From the NCBI GenBank assembly GCA_902702965.1, contig CACRXP010000707.1, forward strand, positions 47,567-111,566: a stretch of DNA of 64,000 nucleotides, read 5' to 3'. Source of the stretch: Spirometra erinaceieuropaei (taxonomy: Eukaryota > Platyhelminthes > Cestoda > Diphyllobothriidea > Diphyllobothriidae). Below are positions 10,727 to 21,858 of this stretch, piece by piece (the first letter of the stretch is position 1; every line of letters starts with the position of its first letter). A program made the translations under genes and the position numbers. The notes under the pieces were generated by a model. It had not been told where the DNA came from. It did no database searches and saw only the letters and a list, made by a program, of their open reading frames with translations.

Positions 10727-13700
10727 TTACTTGGACTGCTTTAGGCGGTTAAACCTGGCAGAGAGGTCATCAAAATCGTCATCATTGAAGTTTGACGGCT
10801 TCGGCGCAGCAGGAGGGGATGCCTTACCGCTAGCATCCTGATCGCCAGTGTGATCATTCGGCATTCCTGCATAGACGTGATCACTGTCCGAGTCATCGGA
10901 AGATTCCACTTTCTTCTTGCCAGACTCATTGCCCGAGGGGTAGGGTGGTGGGGTGTCCAAGTCTGGATAGGCAAAACACGCGTGAGATTTGAACAGGTAG
11001 TGCCAAAAATCGACTGGCGGGATGAATCGTTCACTAAATAATTCGCACTATCAATATTATTATAAGCAGCATCTAATAGTCAATTCATGTCTGGAAAAAT
11101 CGATCAACCTGTGACAGAATGTCCAATGATGGTGAGAACTTGCGAAATAGAGCCTGGGAAACAGACTAAAATGACAACCGTTAAAGCTGGTTTAGACGGC
11201 TCCACAGTTTACGATATAATTCGCGAATTTTCGTTGTGATTATGACGAATATGGGATCGGCGAGCCAAAGGGGCACAGCACAAATGGGAGAGAAATAACA
11301 CCGATGATGGACACTTTATGGGTAAGTAGGTAACCAGCAGTAACGATCCTGGTCAATTAGATGGAAAAAGTTGCATATTGGCGGAGGCATACCTTCGAAC
11401 GCGGATCGATTTCGCGGCTCGCAGCAAATGGGCAACGGGAACTTCAGGGAGCACGGACCTGGCTATTAGTTTACGCGTTCGCTATCCAGTGCGTTCACGA
11501 AAGATGAGCAGCGGAACAGCCCGCCGTGAAAGGCTGACTAAGGGGGATAGGCAGACTTTTTGGTCTGCGAAATAGGCAGTCGTTGGCCGTGCTGTGGTAA
11601 CACTTTTAGGCGCGATCAATCGACCATAAACCATGGCGAATAGTGCCGTCAACCACCCTCCGTTGTCCGACACAATCCTGTGAGTAGGGCCACTGAGCAG
11701 TGAGTCACAACCTAGTTGGAATTAGGCAAGATCTGAGGACTATGGTCAGCGCGTTCCGACTGGCATCTGCCAAACGTTAACGGCATCGAGTAAAACAATA
11801 TTTCGCGCAAGAATAATAACAAGAACCTAGAAAAGGTCCCATATCCTATATAGAAATCAGGCAGGATCTAAACAAAGGCAGGGGAATGAAGTTAAGGTAG
11901 CAGACAACCGATTTCGACGTGAACATGATTGCATCCTTCGAAAAATCGTCCAACACACTGGCACATTTCTGGATTTCGCAACCTATACTTGAATGTTACC
12001 TACATCTGGCTGGTATTTCCTAGGTCGCCTTTTGACGGCCCCGCCACTAAATTCGCGGTTATCTTATTTTGGTAACTAGGTGCCTGCCTGCTGCTGAGTG
12101 AATAGATGGTCAAGTGACCTTCAAAAAGACTAGTGAGGCGGCGCGATGGGGGTATACGGTTAAACTCGATCTCACTATGGCCGACCACTCAGTTAGACTC
12201 CACTGACGAAGTGCACGCTTAGTGTGTGCGCACGGTCGTTTCCGGCGGGTGTTGGCTGGGATGTGACAGGTTGAAGAAACCATAAATGGAACTAAAGTGG
12301 TTGCCGTCCTAGTCTCGTCTAACAGCCTCTATTATTGTGCTGGATGCTTTTTAAGACATCTGACTGATGATGGGTATGGCTTTCTTTGATCTGCTCACGG
12401 GGCAAGTTCCAGTATTTTCAAAATTTCGGATAGCCATCCAAAGTAATAGGAGAAGACTCATGAGTGCGTCCCTAAAGAGCGGTTACGTTGTAAATCTAAA
12501 TAAATGCAATGAGAGGGACGATGCTTGATTTCGGTGAAATAATTAAGTTAAAAAAATAACTTCCTGCCAAACGAGCATAGAAATGAACTCGGTGCAGTAC
12601 TTTTCTAAAGAAGTCTACTCAATTTAATAGCCAATTTTAGAATTTCACTCAGTGCTCAGTGGGCTTTGAGGCATACCTTATGCTCAAGGAGAATCAAGCT
12701 TGTTTTTGACTACGTTGATAATCAGAGGCTGGTTACGAAAACGGCGCGCATACGACATGTAATAAACTAGTAGGCAAGCTTGGAGTCATTATCACAAAGA
12801 ATAACGAATCAGAGAAACATTGTTCGATGTCTCTGTGTACTGTAACGAGAAAAAAGTGCGTACCGATATATGCCGAATCATCATCCGTCTTCTTCGGTAG
12901 GGGTGGAATCGTCATATGAGACGAGTCCATGTCCTTAGAGGGCTCCATGGGGTAGGGTAAGTTGCTGCAATCGGGGCCACGGTCGAAGATATGGTCATAG
13001 GACGGTTTTGCAGGCGGCTCACCCAGATTTACCAGGGGAGCAGTCGGCATTGCGGCTCCACCACTGCCACCGGAGCCGCCACTAAGGAGGTAGGGGTCCG
13101 GTTTGAAGTCAACCTCGTAGCTGCGGGAAATTTCAACCTTTAGAAGAATAAAAATTTCTTTATCATCGTTAACATCCACTCAGCAATAGGATTGACTGAC
13201 TGCAAGTGACAGAACAAGGGCAACCAGACCTAACAGCCGATCTACCTCGACTACGTTTGAACCGAAGCGGCTCCCTCGAATATATGCTGCTCGCAGGATG
13301 TCCACGAGTCCTCAGGGGTATGTAGGAACGCGTCGCGCTAGGCTGCGTGCGTAGAAGATAAAACTGGGGACTTTCTGAGACCGCCGTCCGAGAAGGAGCT
13401 TCCGAGACTTACTAGGTGGCCGGTCTGCCTGTGAAACCCACAGTGACCGTCTTCCCTTCTGAGCTTTTTTTTCCAGCACATACTGGCCGTTCCCACACTT
13501 AACTCAGACACTCTATACTACATTGCGATCAAGAAGTTAGTCGATACTGCAAAGTTACCAGTGTACTGATGACTTGTAATACATGGATCAGGGCGCACAA
13601 TAACACTGGGACGGTATGTCAGCGCAGACCAAAGGAAGTGGTTCATCAAGTGGTTAGGATGTTGCTGGGAGAACACTGCCTGGACGGATTAAAGAAGTTA

Positions 13701-16700
13701 CTCTTTACAACCCGCATGGGCCCTGTTTTTTGTTCTGTGAAAGCAAATCTGGATCCAAGTAAAACACTTTCGGAGGCATGACCTCATGCAAAGTCTGGTA
13801 AAATAGGGAAGATTCCCGTGGGTAGCTAAATCCATGAATCGAGCGAGTGAGCGACAAGAAGGCGGAAGTAGAGAATTCGGCAAAAACGAGAGCAAATTGC
13901 ACCTTCAGTGGACAGACGCATTGGTTCGTTTTTGTCTGCAGGTAGCCGCAGTGACAAGATTGCTCTTGTTACGACAATCAATAGCCCGTGATCTACCAAA
14001 TTTTAGAAGACCTTATGCAATCAAATCATCGTTTTTTTTCTGCTAGTCGCCTTGGACTGAGCATGTCCAAAATTTAAGAATTATAGTTTAGAGTTCGTTG
14101 AAGTGGTGTCGCGCAAAATAAGTGTTCCGATGAAGCTCACCACGAAGGCTAGCGGCTTTTGCAGTACCACTTAGTTCGATCATCCCAATTTGCATCCAAT
14201 CGTTGCGGTAATTCCCGCTGTAACCTAACACATTCAGCAAGGTACTATGGAGCCAATGCTTCAGTTAGAGTCAGTGTTTCAAATGACGACACCTAACTGG
14301 TGTAAATGCGGTGAAATGGTTGGAGACAATGAGGCAGATGCCCGTGGCGATGACAGAATAATTGAGACGGCAAAAATAGCAAAATCAGTAAAATCGCAAG
14401 GTCGGACCATCCCGACAGAATGCAGTCTAGGACGTAGCTGGCCCTCACAAGGGTATGGTCAGAACTATTCTCGCTGCCGGGGGAAGTCTTCTCGAACAAG
14501 TGCGCAGTCGACTCGATTTCGAACGTGGCCAGTTTAAGCGCCAGGTAACCAGATGCCTCTTAGGGTAATGGAAACAAATAATCGTAACGACAACGAGGTT
14601 CAGAGTAGAGAAATTGACGAACCTCCGGCCGTTCGTAATTCCTGTCCTATCATTCCAATCCCCGCGCGGTAAAGTAACACGCAAGGGCACATTGCATCAT
14701 AGCCGGAGGAGCATCGTACATTGTCTTTTTGCATATAATCAGGACATAGCGTAGGGGATTGCTACAACAATTATGACCTTGACAGCACCACGATTACGCA
14801 TAAAACACGTACATCGGTGACACCAATTGGGCCATAGGAGTAAATCTTTGATTTGATCACTCGAAGCAAGTGTAACACCATGACAACTAGGGTTGGCAGT
14901 GACGGCGCTATGGTAGAGAGGACATTTCTCTGCGTTTGGCGTTTTCATTGTGCGTCAGCTATCATTTGTCGCGTCCAAACTAGAGGAGGTCAACACCAAA
15001 ATTGCACTCGACCAATGCTCATACAAGTCAACTCTGCATAGTTAACAAAAGAATTCTCATATTGCAACATGTCATGCACAGCTCGCGCTGTCTTCAAAAA
15101 TAGCCAGTTTGCAAGTGAGTGAGCGCATCGGCTACCATGGATGCAGCAAGAGTCGAGGTTCATGAGCGAGCGAAAGAGAGAGCGAGAGAAGGAATAAAAT
15201 GGAGGATATGAAGTCTCGGGGGCATGACGTAAGCCAAGTGCCCTCGTTTTTCAGTCGGCCTTTGGACGGATATCCGGCCCACAAAGATGGAATAACCCGA
15301 AAGCTTAATGACCGAGTTGTTTTCCTACCAGTGACCACAATCCCGCACTCCAAGAGCGTTTTGAAGGTCATGGTGCCAGTATGCAAACCTCCAGGTTGTT
15401 TCCGCTTGCTGTGCGACTGGGGCTTGGAACACTGAAATTCGTCACGAAGCCTTTCCTGGCGACTTCAGCGACCGATGTCAGACAGTTTGGATCCGCAGTA
15501 AAGCCTCTCTACAGCAGGTGTAGGGTGATTACAAGCCGAGTAGCTCCCGATTCTCTTCAGCTTTTCCGAGACATCCTAATTAATTTCGGTGGTGGTCAGT
15601 AATCGGAGTCTATCATTTTTTTTCGGACAACTTTAGTGTGCCTAACTTATTGTCAAATCTACTCGATCGCGAAAGATTTAGGCCAAATAAAACGAATGGG
15701 TCATAGAATGAGGTTACGTCAGTGTCAGGCCACAATAAATCTGAGTGTCGTTATCATGAACACGGGTTTGACGACCATACAACCGAAGTTCGCCGATCAC
15801 TCAGCTGTACTTTCAGATTAGCGAGTTGTTTGCCACTGAGCAGTAGCTAATTTCGCAGGTGACTGGACTATTCTAGGGCGATTAGTGCAGCAATTCACAC
15901 ATGTAACTGATAATGTAGTTTTTGCGGTTGCAGTCTCGAGCTATTACAGTGACCTTCCAATTTCGCGGTGGATATCGAAAACCGGTGGTCTGAAGAACAC
16001 ATCAAAAATCCACGGAAGACTGGCTGTGTACTAAAACCATGTTAGCGGTTTGTCAAAGGTCTAATATGTTTTCAGTAAGTCGCGGAGGACGCAGGCAGAA
16101 CAAGTTCTATGTAGGTCCTGCCAATGAAATCATGCCGTTTCGCCAAACAGAGACTTGGGGGAAGTAAACAAGATATCAATTTAACCACGACGACAGCAAA
16201 CAACGGAACGAAACTGGAATTAAAAAGACTATGAGGCAGAAAAACGTGGTCAACAGGAAATCCTCAGTTCTCAGTTTACTGACTGGACTAGTACGTTACA
16301 GGAAGTGAGTCAAGGCAGGGAAACTAATCAGGCTTGGGACAGCCAGCAACTAGTAGAGAGATGTGAACTCACAAGGTACATCTCGCAAAGGTTGCAGGGA
16401 GGTGCGTGCAGATTTAAATTGCGCATAACTTTCGGGTTGACGGCAGTATTCGCATTCGAGAGGCAAGCGTCAACAAACTCCTTGCCGTATTTGAGATATA
16501 TTTGTTCCCTGACAATCTTAAGCTCGGGAACGTCTGCTTGCATGCGCGGAGAAACCCACAGTATAGTCGCAATCGCCTCCTTCAGGCCTTCATCACATGT
16601 TCTAAAGAGCTGGTGTTTTCCAAAGCACATACTTTTGTGAGGAGAACAATCCGAACCGACTGATGAATAGGTCACAGTACATCTCAACGATTTCCATCGC

Positions 16701-16901
16701 TTCTACGAGATAGTCTTCCCGGACGATGTGTTCGACGCGAATACGAGCTCTGTCGACTTTGTTAATTTTCAAGTAATCGGCAACTTCCTTGCGGGATTTA
16801 AGTGAAACTTCGGTCTTCTTTTTTTGAAGAAGCTTCAGACGCTGCATACATATTCGCAAATTGGACTTTAATTTATTGTAGTTACAAGTACTGGAAAACA
16901 T
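10727..16901 (-). CDS. IST1: IST1 homolog (ESCRT-III-like, charged multivesicular body protein), four coding exons
   Basis: Exons by splice-site and frame reading: 16901-16633, 16601-16373, 13137-12864, 10962-10727 (minus strand), total 1008 nt, 335 codons plus stop. Phases agree at all three junctions and every intron is GT-AG. Exons 1 and 2 encode the Ist1 domain: KLKSNLRICMQRLKLLQKKK, RKEVADYL, RARIRVEHIVREDYLVEAME, YCDLFISRFGL, then GLKEAIATILWVSPRM and ELKIVREQIYLKYGKEF. Exon 3 continues with EISRSYEVDFKPDP and a Gly/Ser linker. Exon 4 is acidic and Ser-rich and ends in FDDLSARFNRLKQSK, a MIM1-type motif of the kind that binds MIT domains of VPS4 and LIP5. The start at 16901 gives the same spacing to the conserved helix as in animal IST1; an upstream in-frame extension is not conserved. 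Length is near the usual ~340-365 residues. IST1 regulates VPS4 in endosomal sorting and abscission. I see no lesion. Confidence 0.93.
10963..12863 (-). other. IST1 intron 3 (1,901 bp)
   Basis: Minus-strand donor GGTACGCAC follows 12864 and acceptor TGCCTATCCAG precedes 10962; the junction splits a codon after its first base and restores an Asp. The intron contains no recognisable coding sequence or repeat. A moderately GC-rich stretch occurs at about 11380-11680. Confidence 0.85.
13138..16372 (-). other. IST1 intron 2 (3,235 bp)
   Basis: Donor GTGAGTTC after 16373 and acceptor TTCTTCTAAAG before 13137 join Leu and Val codons in phase 0 within the Ist1 domain. Inside the intron I see no transposon domain. 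Short open frames (70-100 codons near 14250, 15200 and 15380) have no recognisable content. Confidence 0.87.
16602..16632 (-). other. IST1 intron 1, 31 nt
   Basis: The minus strand reads GTATGTGCTTTG at the 5' end and GCTCTTTAG at the 3' end. Reading through would end the protein shortly after RFGLFSSQK; removal restores the conserved GLKEAIATILW segment in frame. Very short introns towards the 5' end of genes are known from parasitic flatworms. Confidence 0.9.
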
Positions 16902-17099
16902 CCCCGGAAGTGCAAGATTTGAAAGTGTCACCCCTTTAACAGACTGTATAAAGCGTGCAGATTTAAAAATCGAGGGGAAGCATTCTTGACATTTAAGTCC
17001 ACATTCAAGTCCTTGAAAGGCAGATACGTTGGACATTTTTTTATAATTCTCTGGCTATGGCCCAAACAAACCAAGCGCTTGTGACATCAGCAGAAGTTT
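16902..17099 (-). promoter_or_regulatory. IST1 upstream region, probably 5' UTR or promoter
   Basis: The 198 bases before the chosen start contain no known motif that I can name with confidence. The reading frame stays open to an ATG at 17036, but the extra residues are not conserved in the family. The placement as upstream regulatory or leader sequence is positional only. Confidence 0.35.
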
Positions 17100-17300
17100 A
17101 GAACATGAAGGGATATAGGTGACCCCAAAAGAGAACTAGAATGAACAAGAGCGTACAAGACTGGTAAGCATTGCCAATAGAAGCAAAGAGACGAGTCCCA
17201 GAAAGCAGTCTTGAAGAAGAAGACACGATCGCCGGGACAAGAGCTTTATTAGCCTGACGTTTCGGATTCCTGCTCGAATCCATCATCAGAGACAAAAGCA
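17100..17300 (-). repeat. Penelope-derived hammerhead unit upstream of IST1
   Basis: From 17293 down to about 17140 the minus strand carries a hammerhead-type motif followed by a tail (GGCGATCGTGTCTTCTTCTTC to GTACGCTCTTG) that matches the tail at about 2713-2820 and partly that at 51.52-51.56 kb. The unit probably derives from the terminal repeat of a Penelope-like element. It lies in the same orientation as IST1. Confidence 0.65.
17252..17293 (-). ncRNA. Hammerhead-type motif, best preserved copy
   Basis: The minus strand reads GTCT, CTGATGA, T, GGATTC-gagcag-GAATCC (six Watson-Crick pairs), GAAAC, GTC, AGGC. GTCT can pair with AGGC as stem I (one wobble). The stem III positions form the self-complementary ACGT with no loop, so folding as a dimer is more plausible than as a monomer. 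The extra U before stem II is non-canonical. Confidence 0.62.
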
Positions 17301-17509
17301 GATGGCTTTTCAAGTAGACAACAACGAAAGCTTGGATATTTAGCAGAACCTTAGAGCGATCTGAAAACTCGGCACGTAATAGAAAATGTGTGGGCAGCAA
17401 AATTGCTTTTATTGCATAGATGAAAGTATTCCGAAGAAGCCTAAATAAATACAAAGATTTTAGGACACTTAACGCTGATCTTTTAAATACATATATACAA
17501 AGAGACACC

Positions 17510-20500
17510 TAAGAGTCTATTCTTACCCCCTGGAACTCCTTCAGTTCAGTTCAGTGTTTTAACAGAAATAGGCATGAGCAATTGGTGCCCTATGTGCAAC
17601 GTAAAATTTGGCTCGATCTACAGAGGAACCAGGCCGGCCGAAATGTTTTAAAAGGTCCCATAATAATACGACAAAGTGTGAGTAAGTGACGGGTTGAGCT
17701 CGATCGTTCATTGGTCTTGTTGATTTCGGAGGTTCCTTTTAAAACTTTCTATAGATGGTGACATCATAATATCTGCGGAAGGGGCAATCCATGGTTTGAC
17801 TACCCTAGCGGAGAAGGAGAACTTCCACGAATCTAGCATTGCCAGCTGGATACGGAGTTTTAACGAGTGACATCGGATGTTGGTCGTGGTTGCGAATTCA
17901 AAAGGTCCTCAAATGTCAGGCTGCAATTCAATCCCTTCACAATGTGGAACGTTTTAATGAGATTCCTGCGCAGTCGCCTATAAAGTAGAGGGATGAACGG
18001 GTTTTAAGAGGAAAGTAGATTTGACCCCTGGCCATTCTCATAGCCCCCCTACGGACTCCTTGAAGGAAATTTTGATCTTGGTGTCTTTTCCCTGTCAGTG
18101 AGCATCAAACAGTATATTTGAGTATGTGACAGAGGTCCCTAAAACTCCACTTAAACGGCAAAAGTGTGAATGAATATAGTTAAATTGCAAGAATGTTGCA
18201 TGTAGCTTTAGTCTGCAGAATGCATGAATCTAATGGTGGGCGAAAGATGTAAAAAAAGCGTGGCATTTACGAACTAAAAACGAAAAAAATCGTTTAATGC
18301 GTTCACACTTTGAAAACTTTCAGCCGGATCAATTTTAATGTACACGAAAAGCCCTGGTTGGTTCGTGCTAGTAGTATGCTGACAGTCATTTCAGTAGTCG
18401 GCTTTATTGGGCTTGGGAAGTTCGGACTGCTTTTTAACAGGTGATTACCTGGATATCTCTTGAGCACACTCACAATAAGGAAATTTACAACGTGCACTGG
18501 CGGAATGGACTTATTGTGTAGGCAAATTTGATGCAATATCCTCGGATCTCGCCTCTTGGCTATGTCAACTTCGCGAACGTGGAAATCCACCATAAGTTCC
18601 GTCCATGACGGCAGTCATCCTTCAATGTCCCATTTGGTGTCACATGGCGAAAAGTGAACATCGGTCCACTATAAAACACACTTCTTAGTCAGAAACCTAG
18701 AATTCACGCTGAAATATGCGGAACTTTGGATTGTGCTGCGTGTGACCGAATTCGAGAAAAGCCATCTGACATGACAAAAATATATTCAGCCGCCATCGGC
18801 GCAGCCTACCTTACGAGTGCATCTGGGAACTGTGCAACCTCAGTACTGGAGGTCCTACTGAAAGACCCTATAATAATTTGATGGGAGCCCCAGTGAAGCG
18901 CGTTGGTGTGGGCTACGCCCACCGCTTACTGGCGAGAGTCTTGTCAATCAGAAACCGTCACGACTGCTTAGACGGGTGTTACAGCCCGGCCGTCGCCAAT
19001 GACGACGTCTGCCGCCATGTTCCACTTAATTGACGAAGAATGGTGACTTTCGCGCGACCTAGTTTATAGCCTAGCAGACTTTGGAAACATTTACCGCGCC
19101 CTGTTCCCTCTCACCCTTCTGTGTCCCATGACAAGAAAATGTGATGGCAACCGAAAACGGCTTTAGATCGGTGACTGACAGGGCAAAATATCCAGTCTGC
19201 GCATGCCACACACGATCTGGTTCCCAAACCATGCACTAGATTTTATGGACGGATCGAGTATCACATTTTTAATGTCATGAAGACCACATTAGGGAAGAGC
19301 AAATGAGCTTAACTGTCGTACCTGGGAAGGAATTGTAACCCCGCCAGTCGGGAGCCTTAGGAGCCACGACATAATTCTGCCATGATAGATTAGAGAACTC
19401 ATTTGGCATAGTAGAAACTGTGCTAATGTACCGCGGGATCTATCCCAATGCCGAACTCACTCCTTCTTCTCATTGTCATGCATTAATTTACCATCCAAGC
19501 CTATAAGTCACCTGATGCCGGGGTTGGCAATAATAGCTGGCGAGTCGTGAAACACACATTTGAGCGTGCCATCCTCTCTTCTCCCACGCATACGGCGGTA
19601 GTTTTGGATTCGCACAGACCCTGTGTAGCCTGTTTAGCACGTAATTTGTGCCAATCTGACCCGTCATGGTCTAACTCATTTATGAATATCTCGTTTTGGA
19701 AGCCACTTGTCGCATTCAACAGCTTGCTGGTCAAACTAGTTTGTAGACCACTATTTTCAGTCACATTTTAATGCAAAACATGTCAATGAACGTCCACACG
19801 GTCACGAAAATACCTCAGGGTATAATTGACAAATTGACAAAGTTTACCGACAATGTTGTGACGTTGCGAGCTGTCAGGATTCCTTTACCAATCATACCGT
19901 CAGCTCGACTCCTCAATGCTTTAGTATACATACGAACCGGCTGGAGCAGTTGATGATGCAAACGGTGGCTGAAATTACGGCGATTGCCACTGGGGTCTAT
20001 GGACGATCACGAGATCACCGACGGTTTTCCTCAGGTTCGAGAATCCGTAGTCAACAGTCATCAAGTGGCTTCTGATAGTATAAACCAAATATTTGGAGCA
20101 GCAGCGCGATGAGGTCTACAGCCGTGAACTTTCAGGTCATCTGCCACAACCTCTGAGAACGACTACAGTCGATAGTAGAGCTGATATCCCCTTATATTTC
20201 ACAGACCGTACTCCAGTAACTAATGTCTCGTTGACTTTGGTGCCAAGGTTAACGCGGCCCCACCAACGCCTGGAGGCCACAAACGTCGTAAAGTTTGTGT
20301 CTCAGAACTGTCAACAATTGCAGACTTTCAACTGTTGAGCAGCGCCCCGTTTATCTGGACTTGAGTCTTCAGCAGATCGTTCGATGGGTTTTCAAAATCG
20401 CCTACATTTCTGTCGCCATCCTAAAAATCGATTTCCCTGTGCACTCCGATCTCGTTTTAGTCCAGGCGTATTCGATTATATAAGGGGTCTCCTCAGCCAA

Positions 20501-21307
20501 TTGATGACGGAAATTTTGGTAAATCACTCGATTCACGCGCAATTAGTAGCCTAGGAAAACTGGGCGCTCACATCCACGAATATCAGAAGTTACTCAGGAT
20601 CTTTGGTATCCCCAAAACGGCTGAGTCGTTTCTAAATATAATTCGTACCGTACATAATTTTCTTTAATGTGACTTAAGAAACGGGTTCATTTCCGACCAT
20701 TTTCTTTTAAATATTTGTCATGTTGCATCATGAAAAGTCGAAAGTATTTATTACAATCTGAAAAGCGAATAAATACTTATGCATGATGTTCGCGGACAAC
20801 AACTTTTTGGCATTTGCACGACCAGTGCCACTACTATGTTTAAAGATAAGCCTATTGAGGTGGCCTTGCCATCCAGGATTAGCACTCGCTCTCATTAGAG
20901 TTGCAAACGAGGGCAGGCAAAGCGCGCCAACAGCAAAATCACAGCAAAATCTGTTGTGTATGAAGACGAGTCTTGCGCTGGATGATCATATATTCTTCTG
21001 AGATTTCGAAAACTCGAAAACGAGCTGGCTGCTTGATGGACGCTCGTTCAAGAGAACGGTGATGGGCAAAATGCGGCGAACTGCACTAGAGTTAACAAGT
21101 CAGAGACAAGGAGCAAAACTCCGAAGCGCCCGAAGAACACAACTAGGGGAAAGTTTCAGTGTGTGGGCGCTGATGCCCGCAGCTATGGGGTAATACCAAA
21201 GCAGACTCTAACTTCTACGGATGACAACCGAAGCGAACCATCAACTTCTCTTAGCCGGTTTACTACGTTTATGGATATTGTCTTCACCGTGGTAAATAGG
21301 GTTCTTA
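17510..21307. other. Intergenic, no gene recognised
   Basis: No domain recognised in either direction. Frames of up to 96 codons at 18303-18593 and 87 codons at 19501-19764 (both minus) have no similarity that I know. A short GC-rich hairpin-like stretch is at about 18900-18930 (GGGCTACGCCC). Nothing else stands out. Confidence 0.45.
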
Positions 21308-21485
21308 CCATTCAAGTGTAGTTTCATGACATTTCATTCTGCAATCTTCCAGATCCCTTAATTTTTCCAAATAATCCACTCTCAGGATGCTTCACCATAA
21401 AGGACCTTGGTTTAAGCTACACAAATGTGCTGACTTTATTACCTCACACAGAGAGAATCTGCATGAATGCTGCGCAACTATGTGT
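21308..21485 (+). pseudogene. LINE reverse transcriptase scrap (CR1/Jockey-like), interrupted by the Bel/Pao 5' LTR
   Basis: The plus strand encodes FTIKDLGLSYTN and PHTERICMNAAQLC, matching the region after the RT catalytic core of LINE A (57310-57250, minus) with similar spacing. Homology stops at the first bases of the Bel/Pao 5' LTR. Upstream similarity fades near 21308. Confidence 0.75.
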
Positions 21486-21813
21486 GCTGTATCCAGATGG
21501 TCAACATCTGGAATTCTTCGCGCTTTCCTCGCAAGTGCTTCCACATTTGTCACCTGTTAACATTCTCCTTCCCATTTTTATAACGCACTTTCGAGTGTGA
21601 TAGGCGTTTTTTTAACTAATTAGCTTTCGTATCCTGATATTGTGCTGGGAATTCGATTTGCTCGAGAAGTAGCAAGAGAATTTTTTGTCTAGGGTATCGA
21701 TTGTTGAGGTTTGTACGTTTTTTTACTATTAACTTATTCTACCAAGAGAAACCTATTTACACTGAAATCTGTTTTGGCTTATACGTGTGACTTAATTTTC
21801 CAAGAATTCTACA
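21481..21813 (+). repeat. Bel/Pao 5' LTR
   Basis: Begins TGTGCTGTATCCAGATGG and ends CAAGAATTCTACA. It matches the 3' LTR at 27358-27684 over its length with many substitutions and small indels, pointing to an old insertion. Confidence 0.88.
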
Positions 21814-21858
21814 GTTCTCAACATCGTACCACAAATTGGAGGAAATTACTTTCACCAA

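Noticed and set aside
16902..17036. N-terminal extension of IST1 from an upstream in-frame ATG
   Set aside because: The extra residues have no counterpart in the family, while the ATG at 16901 gives the standard spacing to the first Ist1 helix.
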